From: Streptomyces xinghaiensis S187
GTDB taxonomy: Bacteria > Actinomycetota > Actinomycetes > Streptomycetales > Streptomycetaceae
DNA length: 64,000 nt
Assembly (NCBI RefSeq): GCF_000220705.2
Contig: NZ_CP023202.1
Location: 6,788,501-6,852,500 of the forward strand
Reading direction: 5' to 3'
Below the pieces are notes generated by a model. The model was not told where the DNA came from. It saw only the letters and a program-made list of their open reading frames with translations, and searched no databases. Every line of letters starts with the position of its first letter. Position 1 is the first letter of the stretch. Positions 49,493-58,578 of the stretch are shown one piece after another. The translations under genes and the position numbers were made by a program.

Positions 49493-52400
49493 TCAGGTCC
49501 GGCACACCGCCGAGAAGGTGAACGAGAACTCCGCCGGTGCCGCCTCCAGTCGGTACGCGGGGAGGACGCCCGGTCCGCAGGACTGGGAGCCGATGCCCTG
49601 CTGGGCGTGGTCCAGGTTGACCCAGACGAGGGGCCCCCGCGTCAGGTCCGGCGTGTGGCGGGCCGCGTCCAGCTGCTCGGTGGTCCAGCGGCGGGCGGTG
49701 AACCAGAAGAGGCCACCGGAGCCGCCGCCTTCGGCGCGCAGGCCCGCTCCGGTGTCGTCGGTGAGCTCGGCCCAGCGGACGTCCGCGCGGGCGCCGTTCT
49801 CCTGCGGGCGGACATAGGGGGTCTGCAGCTCGTCGACCGGCATCGACCAGAGGCCCGTCATCGCGGCGGCCCGGGTGTCCGGATACGCCTCGCCCGGGCC
49901 GCCGCCGAACCAGCGGGCCGAGCCGTAGCGGCCCGGGATGCCGAGGCGGATGCCCAGGCGGGGGAGGGCGCACGGCCAGTCGCCCTCGGGGGTGACCGCG
50001 ACCGTCAGCCCCAGCCGTCCGCCGTCCACCGTCCAGCGGTAGTCGGCACGCAGGGCCAGATCGGTGGCGGCGGGGGCCACCCTCGTCCGTACGGTCAGGG
50101 CGTCGCCCGCGGCCTCGACCGCGTCCGGGCGGTGCCGCATCCGGTGCAGGCCGAGCGCCCGCCAGAGCGGGCCGTGGCGCAGGTCCGGCTGCCACGGCGC
50201 GCCCTCGTCGTTGTCGGTCGGGGCACGCCAGACGTCCAGCCGGAGATCCGTGACCGGAATGCTGTCCAGGCGCTGGAGCCCACCGGTCGCGGCGTCGAAC
50301 ACCGCCGGGCCGAGGGTGATCGACCGCCCGTCGCGGCGGGCCGGTTCGCCGGTCGCGGGCCGCGGGGACGGGCGCCGGCCGGCGGGAAGCTGCGCCCAGG
50401 CCACGAGATGGCCCTTGGGCGCCCAGGCGGTATCCGCGGCGAGGACGGCCCGGACGGTCCACTGGAGTTCGCCGGCACCCGGACGGTCACGGTCACGACC
50501 GGCACCGGCTCCGCTGCCACCCCCGCCGGCCGGGAACCGCGGCGGTTCCGGCAGTTTCACCTCCGCGCTCTCGCCGGGCGCCAGCGGCGGCACGGGAAGA
50601 CCGCCGTCCGCCACCGGCGCGCCGTCCGCCTCGTAGGACCAGGTGAAGGCCAGGTGCGACAGACCGGAGAAGTCATGGGTGTTGGTGACGCGGACGGTGC
50701 CCGCCTCGCCGTCGCCCTCGATGCGGACCGGCTCGACGGCCTTCTTGTACTCGGCGAGACCGGGAGAGGGGGTCCGGTCGGGGAAGAGCAGCCCGTCGCA
50801 GACGAAGTTGCCGTCGTGGACCTCCTCCCCGAAGTCTCCGCCGTACGCGAAGTACGGGGTGCCGTCCGCCGCGCGGCGGGCGATCCCGTGGTCCGTCCAC
50901 TCCCAGACGAAGCCGCCCTGGCAGCGCTCGTACCGCTCGAAGAGGCGCTGGTACTCGGTGAGGCCGCCGGGACCGTTGCCCATCGCGTGGGCGTACTCGC
51001 AGAGGACGAAGGGGAGTTCGCGGCGGCGCGCGTCCAGCTCCGGGTCGCTCAGCGGCTCCTCGGCGCGCCGGCCGATCAGCTCCACCTCGGCGTGCGGGGC
51101 GTACATGCGGGAGTAGACGTCGGTGTCCGCGCAGGAGGGGTCGCCCTCGTAGTGCAGCGGCCGGCCGGGGTCCCGGGCGCGGATCCATCCGGCCATGGCC
51201 GTCAGCCCGGGGCCGGTGTCGCACTCGTTGCCGAGCGACCAGATGATGACGGACGGATGGTTCTTGTCGCGCTCCACCATCCGGGCGGCGCGGTCCAGCA
51301 GTGCGGGGAACCAGCGTTCGTCCCGGACGGGGTTGTTCCGCCAGCCGGTGTCGGCGAAGCCGTGGGTCTCCAGGTCGCACTCGTCGACGACCCACAGGCC
51401 GAGTTCGTCGCAGAGGTCGAGGAAGGCCGGGTGCGGCGGATAGTGGCTGGTGCGGACGGCGTTGATGTTGTGCCGCTTCATCAGCAGCAGGTCCCGGCGC
51501 ATGGTGTCCGCGTCGACCGCCCGCCCGGTCTCCGGGTGGAACTCGTGCCGGTTCACGCCCCGGAACAGGATCCGGCGGCCGTTGACCTTGAGGACGCCGT
51601 CCTCCACCGCGACGGTGCGGAAGCCGACCCGCAGCGCGATCCGCTCCCCGGGCGCGGCCAGTTCGGCCTCGTACAGCCGCGGGGTCTCGGCGGTCCACGG
51701 CTCCACGGGCACGGTCGCGCTCTCGCCCGCCGCGAGGTCCAGGCCCAGCCCGGGGACGGTGATCCGGGCGGGAACCGCGCCCCCGTCCGGGCCGGAAATG
51801 GGGCCGTCACCGCCGCCCGCACCGCTCCCGCCGGTCCGGCAGTCCACCCGCAGCGTCCCCGTTCCGGCGCGGTGGTCGTACGAGGCGTGGACGGTGAAGT
51901 CGTCCACCGCGCCGGGCGGCCGGTGCAGCAGCGTCACGTCACGGAAGATGCCGGGCAGCCACCACTGGTCCTGGTCCTCCAGATAGCTCCCGGCCGACCA
52001 CTGGTGGACCCGGACGGCCAGCACATTGCCGCCGGGCCGGAGCAGCGCCCCGACCGCGAACTCGTGCGGCAGCCGGCTGCCCTGGAAGACGCCCAGCTCG
52101 GTGCCGTTGAGCCAGACCCGGGCGCAGGACTCGACACCGTCGAACCGCAGCACGGTGTCGCCGGAGCCCGCCCCGAGCGGCCAGTCCTCCGGGAGCCCGA
52201 AGTGGCGCAGATGGTCGCCGGTGGGGTTCTCGTACGGGACCCGGGGCGGATCGACGGGGAAGGGGTAGCGGGTGTTGGTGTACGCGGGCGCGCCGTGGCC
52301 CTGGAGGACCCAGTGGCCGGGGACGGACAGCCGGTCCCACCCGCTCGCGTCGTGGCCGGGGCGGGCGAAGGAGTCGTCCTCGGCGCCGGCCGTGGGGGAG

Positions 52401-52660
52401 AGCCGGAAGCGCCACTCGCCGCCCAGACCGAGCCGGCGGGCGTCGGAGGCCGCGTACCAGGCGCGGGGCGGGAGGGTGCCGCGCCCGGGCGCTCTGTCCT
52501 CGTAGTACGGAAGGGACGGGCGGCCCGGGGAGCACGGGCCCTGCGCATCGCCGGATTCGCCGGGGCGGGAGGGCACCGCCGCCGGGGCCCCCGAAGCCCC
52601 CGGGACTTCCCGGGCCGTGAGGTCGTGCGCGTTCCGGAGCGGGTCCTGAGGTGTGCTCAT
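49493..52660 (-). CDS. GH2 beta-galactosidase (LacZ type), 1055 aa
   Basis: Full LacZ architecture: jelly-roll (RRLGLGGEWRFRLSP, VPGHWVLQG, SYLEDQDQWWLPGIFRDV), Ig-like domains, TIM barrel with acid/base E479 in IIWSLGNECD and nucleophile E555 in FVLCEYAHAMGN, then the C-terminal beta-gal small chain (WFGGGPGEAYPDTRAAA). No signal peptide, so it cleaves imported galactosides in the cytoplasm. The gene begins 12 nt after the permease gene and is the last of the solute-binding/permease/permease/GH2 operon. Length typical of long LacZ enzymes. Confidence 0.95.
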   Translation of the reverse strand: MSTPQDPLRNAHDLTAREVPGASGAPAAVPSRPGESGDAQGPCSPGRPSLPYYEDRAPGRGTLPPRAWYAASDARRLGLGGEWRFRLSPTAGAEDDSFARPGHDASGWDRLSVPGHWVLQGHGAPAYTNTRYPFPVDPPRVPYENPTGDHLRHFGLPEDWPLGAGSGDTVLRFDGVESCARVWLNGTELGVFQGSRLPHEFAVGALLRPGGNVLAVRVHQWSAGSYLEDQDQWWLPGIFRDVTLLHRPPGAVDDFTVHASYDHRAGTGTLRVDCRTGGSGAGGGDGPISGPDGGAVPARITVPGLGLDLAAGESATVPVEPWTAETPRLYEAELAAPGERIALRVGFRTVAVEDGVLKVNGRRILFRGVNRHEFHPETGRAVDADTMRRDLLLMKRHNINAVRTSHYPPHPAFLDLCDELGLWVVDECDLETHGFADTGWRNNPVRDERWFPALLDRAARMVERDKNHPSVIIWSLGNECDTGPGLTAMAGWIRARDPGRPLHYEGDPSCADTDVYSRMYAPHAEVELIGRRAEEPLSDPELDARRRELPFVLCEYAHAMGNGPGGLTEYQRLFERYERCQGGFVWEWTDHGIARRAADGTPYFAYGGDFGEEVHDGNFVCDGLLFPDRTPSPGLAEYKKAVEPVRIEGDGEAGTVRVTNTHDFSGLSHLAFTWSYEADGAPVADGGLPVPPLAPGESAEVKLPEPPRFPAGGGGSGAGAGRDRDRPGAGELQWTVRAVLAADTAWAPKGHLVAWAQLPAGRRPSPRPATGEPARRDGRSITLGPAVFDAATGGLQRLDSIPVTDLRLDVWRAPTDNDEGAPWQPDLRHGPLWRALGLHRMRHRPDAVEAAGDALTVRTRVAPAATDLALRADYRWTVDGGRLGLTVAVTPEGDWPCALPRLGIRLGIPGRYGSARWFGGGPGEAYPDTRAAAMTGLWSMPVDELQTPYVRPQENGARADVRWAELTDDTGAGLRAEGGGSGGLFWFTARRWTTEQLDAARHTPDLTRGPLVWVNLDHAQQGIGSQSCGPGVLPAYRLEAAPAEFSFTFSAVCRT

Positions 52661-52672
52661 GCGTCCCCTCGG

Positions 52673-53539
52673 TCAGCCCTTGATCCCCGTCTGCGCCACG
52701 CCCTGCACCAGCCAGCGCTGCAGGACGACGAAGACGAGGATCAGGGGCAGGATGGATATCGCCGCGGCCATGAAGATCAAGTGCAGGTTGACGGTTTGTG
52801 CGGTGAGATAGGACGACAGCGCCACCTGCACCGTCCAGGACTCCTGGTCCTGGCCGATGACCAGCGGCCACAGGAAGGCGTTCCAGCCGCCGATGAAGGT
52901 GATCACGGCGATCGCCGCGAAGAAGTTCAGCGAGTTGGGCACCACCACCCGCCAGTACGCGCCCCAGTGGTTCAGCCCGTCCACCCGCGCCGCCTCCTCC
53001 AGCTCCCGGGGGAAGCCCAGGAAGTACTGGCGGAAGAGGAAGGCGGTGAAGCCGCTGAACAGCCCCGGGATGATCAGCCCCCGCAGGCTGGAGACCCAGC
53101 CCAGTGACGAGACGAGGACGAACGTCGGGACGAAGGTGACGGCCGCCGGGACCATCAGCGTGCCCAGCACCAGATAGAAGACCTTCTGCGCGTGCCGGTA
53201 CGGGATGCGGGCCAGCCCGTAGCCGGCGGTGGAGCAGAGCAGCAGGGTGCCCGCGGTGTGCAGCACCCCGACGACCAGCGAGTTCCACAGCGCCCGGGCG
53301 AAGGGCACGGCCGGGTCGTCGAACAGCTCCCGGACATTGCCCCACTGGAGGTCGGTGGGGAAGAACGTCCAGGTCTCCCCGGTGATGTCGGCGTCCGTGG
53401 ACAGCGCGTTGCGCGCGATCAGATAGAAGGGGACGAGGAAGAGGACGGTGGCGACCACCAGCGCCGCGTACAGCCTCGCGCTGCCGAGGGTGGTGCGGGC
53501 GCCCCGCGCCGTCCGGCCGGTTCCCGCCGCCGCGCTCAT
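52673..53539 (-). CDS. Sugar ABC transporter permease (MalG type), 288 aa
   Basis: Six membrane helices with the EAA loop EEAARVDGLNHWGAYWRVVVP, which contacts the ATPase. The N-terminal tail is Gly/Arg/Thr-rich. The ATG overlaps the upstream permease stop (ATGA). No ATPase gene is in the operon, so it probably uses the shared MsiK-type ATPase, as most Streptomyces sugar importers do. Forms a heterodimer with the other permease. Confidence 0.93.
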   Translation of the reverse strand: MSAAAGTGRTARGARTTLGSARLYAALVVATVLFLVPFYLIARNALSTDADITGETWTFFPTDLQWGNVRELFDDPAVPFARALWNSLVVGVLHTAGTLLLCSTAGYGLARIPYRHAQKVFYLVLGTLMVPAAVTFVPTFVLVSSLGWVSSLRGLIIPGLFSGFTAFLFRQYFLGFPRELEEAARVDGLNHWGAYWRVVVPNSLNFFAAIAVITFIGGWNAFLWPLVIGQDQESWTVQVALSSYLTAQTVNLHLIFMAAAISILPLILVFVVLQRWLVQGVAQTGIKG

Positions 53540-54540
53540 GCGTCCCTCTCCCGTCCGAAGCCCAGGAACCGCCCCTGGAGGAGGGTGACCAGGCAGATGA
53601 GCAGGGCCAGCAGCAGGGCGCCGGCGCTGCCGAGGCCGTAGTCCTGGTTCTCGCCGAGTGCCAGGTTGTACAGGTAGACCAGGGGCGGCCGGCCCCAGGT
53701 CGCCTTGTCCAGCAGGTTGTAGAACTCGTCGAACGCCTGGTAGGCGGCGATGAGGAGAAGCAGGATCACCGCGCTGGACGTGGTACGCAGCTGCGGCAGC
53801 GTGATGTACCGGAAGGTCTGCCAGCCGGGCCGCGCGCCGTCGATGGCCGCCGCCTCGTAGAGGACCCGCGGGATGTTCTGCAGCGCCGCCAGGAAGAGGA
53901 TCATGTAGAAGCCGGACTGCAGCCACAGCCGCACGGTGACGATCACCAGCCAGTACCACGGCGGATCGGGGGAGGCCAGCCAGGCGACGGAGTCCACGCC
54001 GAGCCATCCCAGAACGGTGTTGGCCAGTCCGAAGCGCACCCCGTTGAAGATCGACATTTTCCACACCAGTGAGGCGGCCACATAACTGCACGCCGTGGGA
54101 AGGAAGAACGCGGACCGGAAGAACGCCCGCATGAAGCGGATGCGGTGCACCAGCAGCGCCAGCCCCAGGGACAGGGCGAAGGTCAGCGGGACGGCGAAGA
54201 GGGCGAACACCGTGAACGTGCCGAGGCTCCGCACGAAGTCGCCGTCGGAGAGCATCGTCAGGTAGTTCTCGAGCCCCACGAACTCCGTGGGCGTGACGGT
54301 GGAGCGCGCCTCGAAGAGGCTGAGCCACAGGCTCCAGCCGATCGGGAGGTAGACGAAGACGAGCAGTCCGGCCAGGAAGGGCCCGGTGAACAGCCAGAAG
54401 GCGAGGGCGTGTCCGCGCTCCGCCGTGCGCACCGTCCCCGGCCGTGCCGGACCGGCCGGACCGGCCGGACCGACCGGTCCGCCGCGGGCCGGCACGGGGC
54501 TACGGCCGCGGCGGGCGGGCCGGTGCGGGAGCGTCGCCAT
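53536..54540 (-). CDS. Sugar ABC transporter permease (MalF type), 334 aa
   Basis: A Pro/Gly-rich N-terminal tail of about 45 residues, then six membrane helices (AFWLFTGPFLAGLLVFVYLP is typical of the CUT1 family) and the EAA loop YEAAAIDGARPGWQTFRYITLP. The start codon is 17 nt after the lipoprotein gene, and the stop overlaps the next permease. CUT1 systems import di- and oligosaccharides, here likely galacto- or arabinogalacto-oligosaccharides. Confidence 0.93.
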   Translation of the reverse strand: MATLPHRPARRGRSPVPARGGPVGPAGPAGPARPGTVRTAERGHALAFWLFTGPFLAGLLVFVYLPIGWSLWLSLFEARSTVTPTEFVGLENYLTMLSDGDFVRSLGTFTVFALFAVPLTFALSLGLALLVHRIRFMRAFFRSAFFLPTACSYVAASLVWKMSIFNGVRFGLANTVLGWLGVDSVAWLASPDPPWYWLVIVTVRLWLQSGFYMILFLAALQNIPRVLYEAAAIDGARPGWQTFRYITLPQLRTTSSAVILLLLIAAYQAFDEFYNLLDKATWGRPPLVYLYNLALGENQDYGLGSAGALLLALLICLVTLLQGRFLGFGRERDA

Positions 54541-54557
54541 GGTGGTGGCCCCGTTCC

Positions 54558-55820
54558 CTATCCGAAGATCTTGTCGAGATCGCGCCGGATCTTCTTGTCC
54601 GCCTTGTCGAGTTCGCGTTCCGGATCGGCGTCGTCCCGTACGGCGTTGGCCATGACGTCGGTGAGGGTGGTGATCATCGACTGGGTCCAGGACGGGTTGT
54701 CGAAGATGCCGGCGGTGTTGAAGAGTTCGACCCCCTCCGCCGCCAGCCCGGACTTGAGCTCCTCCGCACCGGCGGCCACCGATCTGCGCGGCGGGATGTG
54801 GAAGCCGTAGTCCAGGCACCACTCGCGCTGGAACTCCTTCTGGTCGATCCACAGCCACTTGACGAACGCCTTGGCCGCGTCGACGTCCTTCGCCTTCGCG
54901 GAGACGAACGCCGACCAGCCGCCGTTGTAGACCGCCGGGCGGCCCTTCGGATCACCGGAGGACGGCCAGGGCATGATGCCGACGTCATCGCCGTGGGCCT
55001 CCAGGATCTGCGGCATCGCCCACATGCCGCACCACTGCATCGCGCACAGGCCCTGGTTGAAGGAGGCCGGGTCCCAGTGCTCGGTGGGCGCCCCCTTGAG
55101 CAGCGCCTTGCCCGCGTACAGCCGGCGCAGCTTGCGCAGCGCCTCGACCACCTCGTCGGTGTGGTACGCGATCTCGTTGTCCGGGGTGAGGAGTTCGGCG
55201 CCGGTGGACCAGATCAGCGGGTTCTGGACGGGCTGCAGGGTCTGCCCGAGGTAGAGACCCTTCACCTTGTCCGTGGTGAGCTTCTCGGCCGCCTCGATCA
55301 GCCCGTCCAGGGTGTCCGGCGGCTCGATCCCGGCCTTCTCCAGCAGGGACTTGCGGTAGTACAGGAACTGCGGATCGTCGATCATCCGCACGCCGTAGAC
55401 CTTGCCGTCGATGGTGTGGGAGGCGATGTCCGCCTCGTTGAAGTCGTCCTTGACGCCTTCGAGGATGTCGTCGAGCGGCACGATCTGCCGCTCGTGCGCC
55501 ATGTGGATCTGCGGGTGGAACTCGAAGACGTCCGGCCCGTCGGAGGAGAGCAGCGCGGTGAACAGCTTCTTCTCGTACTCGCCCGGTATCCACTGCACCG
55601 AGACGTCCGCGTCCTTGTACGCCTTGGCGAACTTCTGGGCGGCCTGCTGTGTGCCCGGCTCGCCGTAGGCGTGGTACATCTGCTTGAGCGGCCGGCCGGA
55701 TCCCCCGCCGCCGCGGCCGGTGTCCGAGCCGCAGGCGGTCAGCGCGCCCAGGGCCGCGATCCCTCCGGCGGCGCGGAGGACATCGCGGCGGTCCCACTCT
55801 CTGCTGCTGATGGCCGGCAT
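54558..55820 (-). CDS. Sugar ABC transporter solute-binding lipoprotein, 420 aa
   Basis: The N-terminus combines a twin-Arg motif (R11-R12 in DRRDVLRAAGG) and a lipobox LTAC with lipidated Cys30, so it is a Tat-exported lipoprotein. The mature part is a family-1 solute-binding protein: EYEKKLFTALLSSDGPDVFEF, YYRKSLLEKAGIEPPDTLDGLIEAA, WCGMWAMP and AKAFVKWLWIDQ. First gene of the operon. A shared-architecture promoter lies 101-129 bp upstream. Confidence 0.93.
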   Translation of the reverse strand: MPAISSREWDRRDVLRAAGGIAALGALTACGSDTGRGGGGSGRPLKQMYHAYGEPGTQQAAQKFAKAYKDADVSVQWIPGEYEKKLFTALLSSDGPDVFEFHPQIHMAHERQIVPLDDILEGVKDDFNEADIASHTIDGKVYGVRMIDDPQFLYYRKSLLEKAGIEPPDTLDGLIEAAEKLTTDKVKGLYLGQTLQPVQNPLIWSTGAELLTPDNEIAYHTDEVVEALRKLRRLYAGKALLKGAPTEHWDPASFNQGLCAMQWCGMWAMPQILEAHGDDVGIMPWPSSGDPKGRPAVYNGGWSAFVSAKAKDVDAAKAFVKWLWIDQKEFQREWCLDYGFHIPPRRSVAAGAEELKSGLAAEGVELFNTAGIFDNPSWTQSMITTLTDVMANAVRDDADPERELDKADKKIRRDLDKIFG

Positions 55821-55920
55821 GTGACGTCCCGTCTGTAGCGGCTCAACTCACTTCTGCCCGACGCGCGTTGTGGCGCGGTCGCGGTGGTGCCGTGGTGCGG
55901 TACTGCCGTCGTGGTGCGGG

Positions 55921-55963
55921 ACGCTAGCCATCGTCCAGGGGTTCGGCAAGGGGTTGGAAGAAG
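55921..55963 (-). promoter_or_regulatory. Promoter and operator of the ABC/GH2 operon
   Basis: On the reverse strand: -35 TTGCCG (55949-55944), 17-bp spacer, -10 TAGCGT (55926-55921), giving a leader near 95 nt. A 23-bp element (55941-55963) ending in GGTTGGAAGAAG on the + strand covers the -35 and matches 19 of 23 positions of the ROK promoter element. The rest of the 311-bp gap 55821-56131 shows no gene. Confidence 0.65.
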
Positions 55964-56131
55964 TCTTCTCGCCGGGGCGTACCGGAGGGCCGCGGATCAC
56001 CACGGACGGTTCGGGATCCCGGACGAGCGGACGGCGGCGGCCCGGGGTGCCGGCGCCCCGGCGCACCGGGCGCACCCGGCGCGCCGTCACCGGGGCACAG
56101 CGGTGCGAGAGTTCCGGGCGGTGCCCGGTGC

Positions 56132-57406
56132 TCAGCGCGCGGTCGCGTCCGTGCCGTCGGCGGGGCCGGGGAGGAGGGCCGGCGCGCCCGGCCCCGGGGG
56201 CCTGCGGCCGACGGAGGCGAGGAAGCCCTCCAGTGCGAAGGTCGCGGCGCCGAGGCTGACGGGGTTGGTGGGGATCGGGCTGAGGACGATCTCGGTGCCG
56301 GCCAGCGGCCGGGCCAGCGCGTGCCGGGCCACCACCTCCCGCACCCCGGTGAGCAGGGGTTCCCCGAGCAGGGACGCGACCCAGCTGCTGAGCACGATCA
56401 CTTCCGGGTTGAGCAGGTTGACGAGGTCGGCGATGCCGGCACCGAGGAAGCGGGCCGTCTCACGGACCGCCGCGACCGCCACCGGATCGCCCTCCGCCGC
56501 CGCCCGCGCGAGCGCCGCGATGGTGGCGGTCTGGTCGCCCGGGCGCAGCAGCCGGGTGCCCGGGTCGAGCTCCCGCAGCCGGCGCATGATGCCGGGCGCG
56601 CCGACATAGGTCTCCACGCAGCCGCGGTTGCCGCAGTGGCACGGGTGGCCGTCCAGGACCAGGGTGGTGTGGCCCCACTCGCCGGCGCTGTTGGTGACGC
56701 CCCGGTGGAGCGAGCCGCCGAGCGCGAGCCCCGCCCCCACGCCCGTACCGAGGTTGACGACGACGGCGTCGCCGCGGTCCCGTGCGGCGCCGAACCACAA
56801 CTCGGCCACCGTGCAGGCGCGGAGCGGGTTGTCGAGGTGGAGCGGATGGGGCAGGTGCCCGGCCAGCAGGCTCAGCAGCGGGACGTCGTGCCAGTCCCAG
56901 TTGGGGGCGTAGACCGAGACACCGCCCTCGCGGTCGACCTGGCCGGGCACGCTGACGCCGACGCCCAGGATCCGGCCGTCCCCGTTCCCGTCCCCGCTAC
57001 CGGCCCGCCCCGTCACCGACTCGACGGCCGCCACGATGTGACCGACGACCTGACCGGGCCCGCTCTCGCCGGGGCGCAGCTCCTCGTCGGCCCGGGCCAG
57101 GACGTTCAACGCCAGGTCGAACAGCTCCACATGGACGTAGGTCTCGGCCACGTCGACCCCGACCAGCGCGCCGCCGGAGGCGTTGACGGCGACCAGTCCG
57201 CGCGGCCGGCCCCCCGCGGAGTCCTCGAACCCCACCTCGGTGAGCAGGCCGAGCGCCAGCAGCTCCCCGACGAGGTTGGCGACGGTCGCCAGGCTGAGAC
57301 CGGTGGCGGCGGCCAGTTCCTGGCGGGAGACGGGGGAGTGGGCGATGATCTGCCGCAGCACCCCGTAACGGTTCGCGGTGCGGATGTCCCGGGACGTACG
57401 TTTCAC
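56132..57406 (-). CDS. ROK-family transcriptional regulator, 424 aa
   Basis: An N-terminal winged helix (QIIAHSPVSRQELAAATGLSLATVANLVGEL) is fused to a ROK/sugar-kinase-like domain with VGVDVAETYVHVELFD, VVVNLGTGVGAGLALGG, GEWGHTTLVLDGHPC and the zinc motif CHCGNRGCVETY. XylR/NagC-type ROK repressors bind sugars or sugar phosphates. The gene is upstream of the ABC operon on the same strand, and its own promoter shares the operon's operator-like element, implying control of both genes. Confidence 0.93.
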   Translation of the reverse strand: MKRTSRDIRTANRYGVLRQIIAHSPVSRQELAAATGLSLATVANLVGELLALGLLTEVGFEDSAGGRPRGLVAVNASGGALVGVDVAETYVHVELFDLALNVLARADEELRPGESGPGQVVGHIVAAVESVTGRAGSGDGNGDGRILGVGVSVPGQVDREGGVSVYAPNWDWHDVPLLSLLAGHLPHPLHLDNPLRACTVAELWFGAARDRGDAVVVNLGTGVGAGLALGGSLHRGVTNSAGEWGHTTLVLDGHPCHCGNRGCVETYVGAPGIMRRLRELDPGTRLLRPGDQTATIAALARAAAEGDPVAVAAVRETARFLGAGIADLVNLLNPEVIVLSSWVASLLGEPLLTGVREVVARHALARPLAGTEIVLSPIPTNPVSLGAATFALEGFLASVGRRPPGPGAPALLPGPADGTDATAR

Positions 57407-57454
57407 GGCGTGCCCCTCCGCCCCTCGCGCCCTCGCCCTCCCCGGCGAAGCGCC

Positions 57455-57497
57455 AGGCTATGCGTCCGGGCCGGGTTCGACAAGCGGTTGGGAAAAG
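57455..57497 (-). promoter_or_regulatory. Promoter and operator of the ROK gene
   Basis: On the reverse strand: -35 TTGTCG (57483-57478), exactly 17 bp, -10 TAGCCT (57460-57455), leader about 42 nt. The element GTTCGACAAG-CGGTTGGG at 57475-57492 (extending to 57497) overlaps the -35 just as in the ABC promoter. Confidence 0.65.
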
Positions 57498-57565
57498 GGT
57501 CGGAGGAAGCGGGGCGAGGTGGCCCCGGCCACGCCGGCCGCCGGAGCGGGCCGCCCGCACGCGCT

Positions 57566-57597
57566 GTGGCGCGGCGGCCGGAGGGCCGCCGCGCCAC
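57566..57597 (-). terminator. Perfect hairpin after the GH11 gene
   Basis: A 14-bp perfect stem, GTGGCGCGGCGGCC (57566-57579) with 57584-57597, and a GGAG loop, 51 nt past the xylanase stop codon. Confidence 0.75.
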
Positions 57598-57647
57598 GGG
57601 TGCGGGACGTGGGGTGCTGTCCCGGGATCAGCTCGCCGGGACGGTGG

Positions 57648-58343
57648 TCAGCTCATGTAGATGTTGGAGTTGCCGCTGCTCTGGTAGCCCTCGGTCGCCA
57701 GGATCATGTAGTAGTTGAAGCTGCCCAGCTGCAGCCCCGCACGGGACCAGGCGTCGAAGTGGTTGCCGGTGGTGATGGTCCCGCCGGTCTTCTTCTGCTG
57801 CCGCGTGCTCCAGTACTGGTCGAAGGTCTTGTTGTCGCCCTCGATGGAGGGGGCGTTGTACCGCGTGGTCTTGTAGATGTCGTACGTGCCGCCGTCGCTG
57901 GAGACGGTGCCCCGGTGCTCGCCGGTGGGCCGGTAGTTGCCCCAGTTCTCGACGATGTAGTACTCGACGAGGGGGTTCGAGGTCCAGCCGTAGAGGCACA
58001 GGTAGCCGTTGCCGGACGGGTTGAAGCTGCCCGAGTACTGGACCGTCCGGCGGCTGCCGTTGCTCCAGCCCTTGCCGCAGACGAAGTTGCCGGTGTTGCT
58101 CCACTGGGTGCTGTAGTTGCCGCCGTTGCCCATGGTCATGGAGACCGTGTTCTGGGCGTCGGTCCAGAAGGAGAAGAAGTAGCCGCTGTGGTTGCCGGTC
58201 TGGTTGGTGGTGATGGTCTGGAGGGCGCGGGCCTGGGCGGTGCCGGGCAGTACCAGTCCGGAGGTGGCCAGCGCCAGGGCGCCGGTGCCGCCGATGAAGC
58301 CCCTGCGGCTGAGCGAGCGGCCGGGGGTGTTGTCCTTGTGCAT
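57648..58343 (-). CDS. Tat-secreted GH11 endo-1,4-beta-xylanase, 231 aa
   Basis: The leader SLSRRGFIGGTGALALATSG is a twin-arginine signal peptide. The mature protein is a single GH11 jelly-roll: SGYFFSFWTDAQNTVSM, YSGSFNPSGNGYLCLYGW, nucleophile E127 in PLVEYYIVENWG, the DIYKTTRYNAPSIEG cord/thumb region and acid/base E218 in ILATEGYQSSG. It cuts xylan internally outside the cell. No carbohydrate-binding module is attached, unlike XlnB relatives. AGGAGG precedes the ATG. Promoter and repeated operators lie more than 200 bp upstream. Confidence 0.95.
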   Translation of the reverse strand: MHKDNTPGRSLSRRGFIGGTGALALATSGLVLPGTAQARALQTITTNQTGNHSGYFFSFWTDAQNTVSMTMGNGGNYSTQWSNTGNFVCGKGWSNGSRRTVQYSGSFNPSGNGYLCLYGWTSNPLVEYYIVENWGNYRPTGEHRGTVSSDGGTYDIYKTTRYNAPSIEGDNKTFDQYWSTRQQKKTGGTITTGNHFDAWSRAGLQLGSFNYYMILATEGYQSSGNSNIYMS

Positions 58344-58547
58344 GATTCCTCCTGGTGGGGGCTGGCGGAGGCCAGGCAGCGTGATACGACCCGGCGGGCC
58401 TGTCGGTGGCCGGGGCGGCGCCGACCGCGTGCGCCGGGGTCGGGCGGCACGCGCGGGATCGGCCGGTCGTCCTGCGGTCGGCGACCGGGGCGGGCCGGGT
58501 CGCGCGGGGTGAACCGGATCGGCGGGGTCGGGCCCGTCGATGCCGAT

Positions 58548-58576
58548 AGTGTTGAGCCGAGCTGTCACGTTGTCAA
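58548..58576 (-). promoter_or_regulatory. Promoter of the xylanase gene
   Basis: TTGACA (58576-58571, reverse strand), a 17-bp spacer and AACACT (58553-58548). The -35 is perfect and the -10 weak, fitting an activated or tightly regulated promoter. The leader would be close to 200 nt. Confidence 0.55.
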
Positions 58577-58578
58577 CA

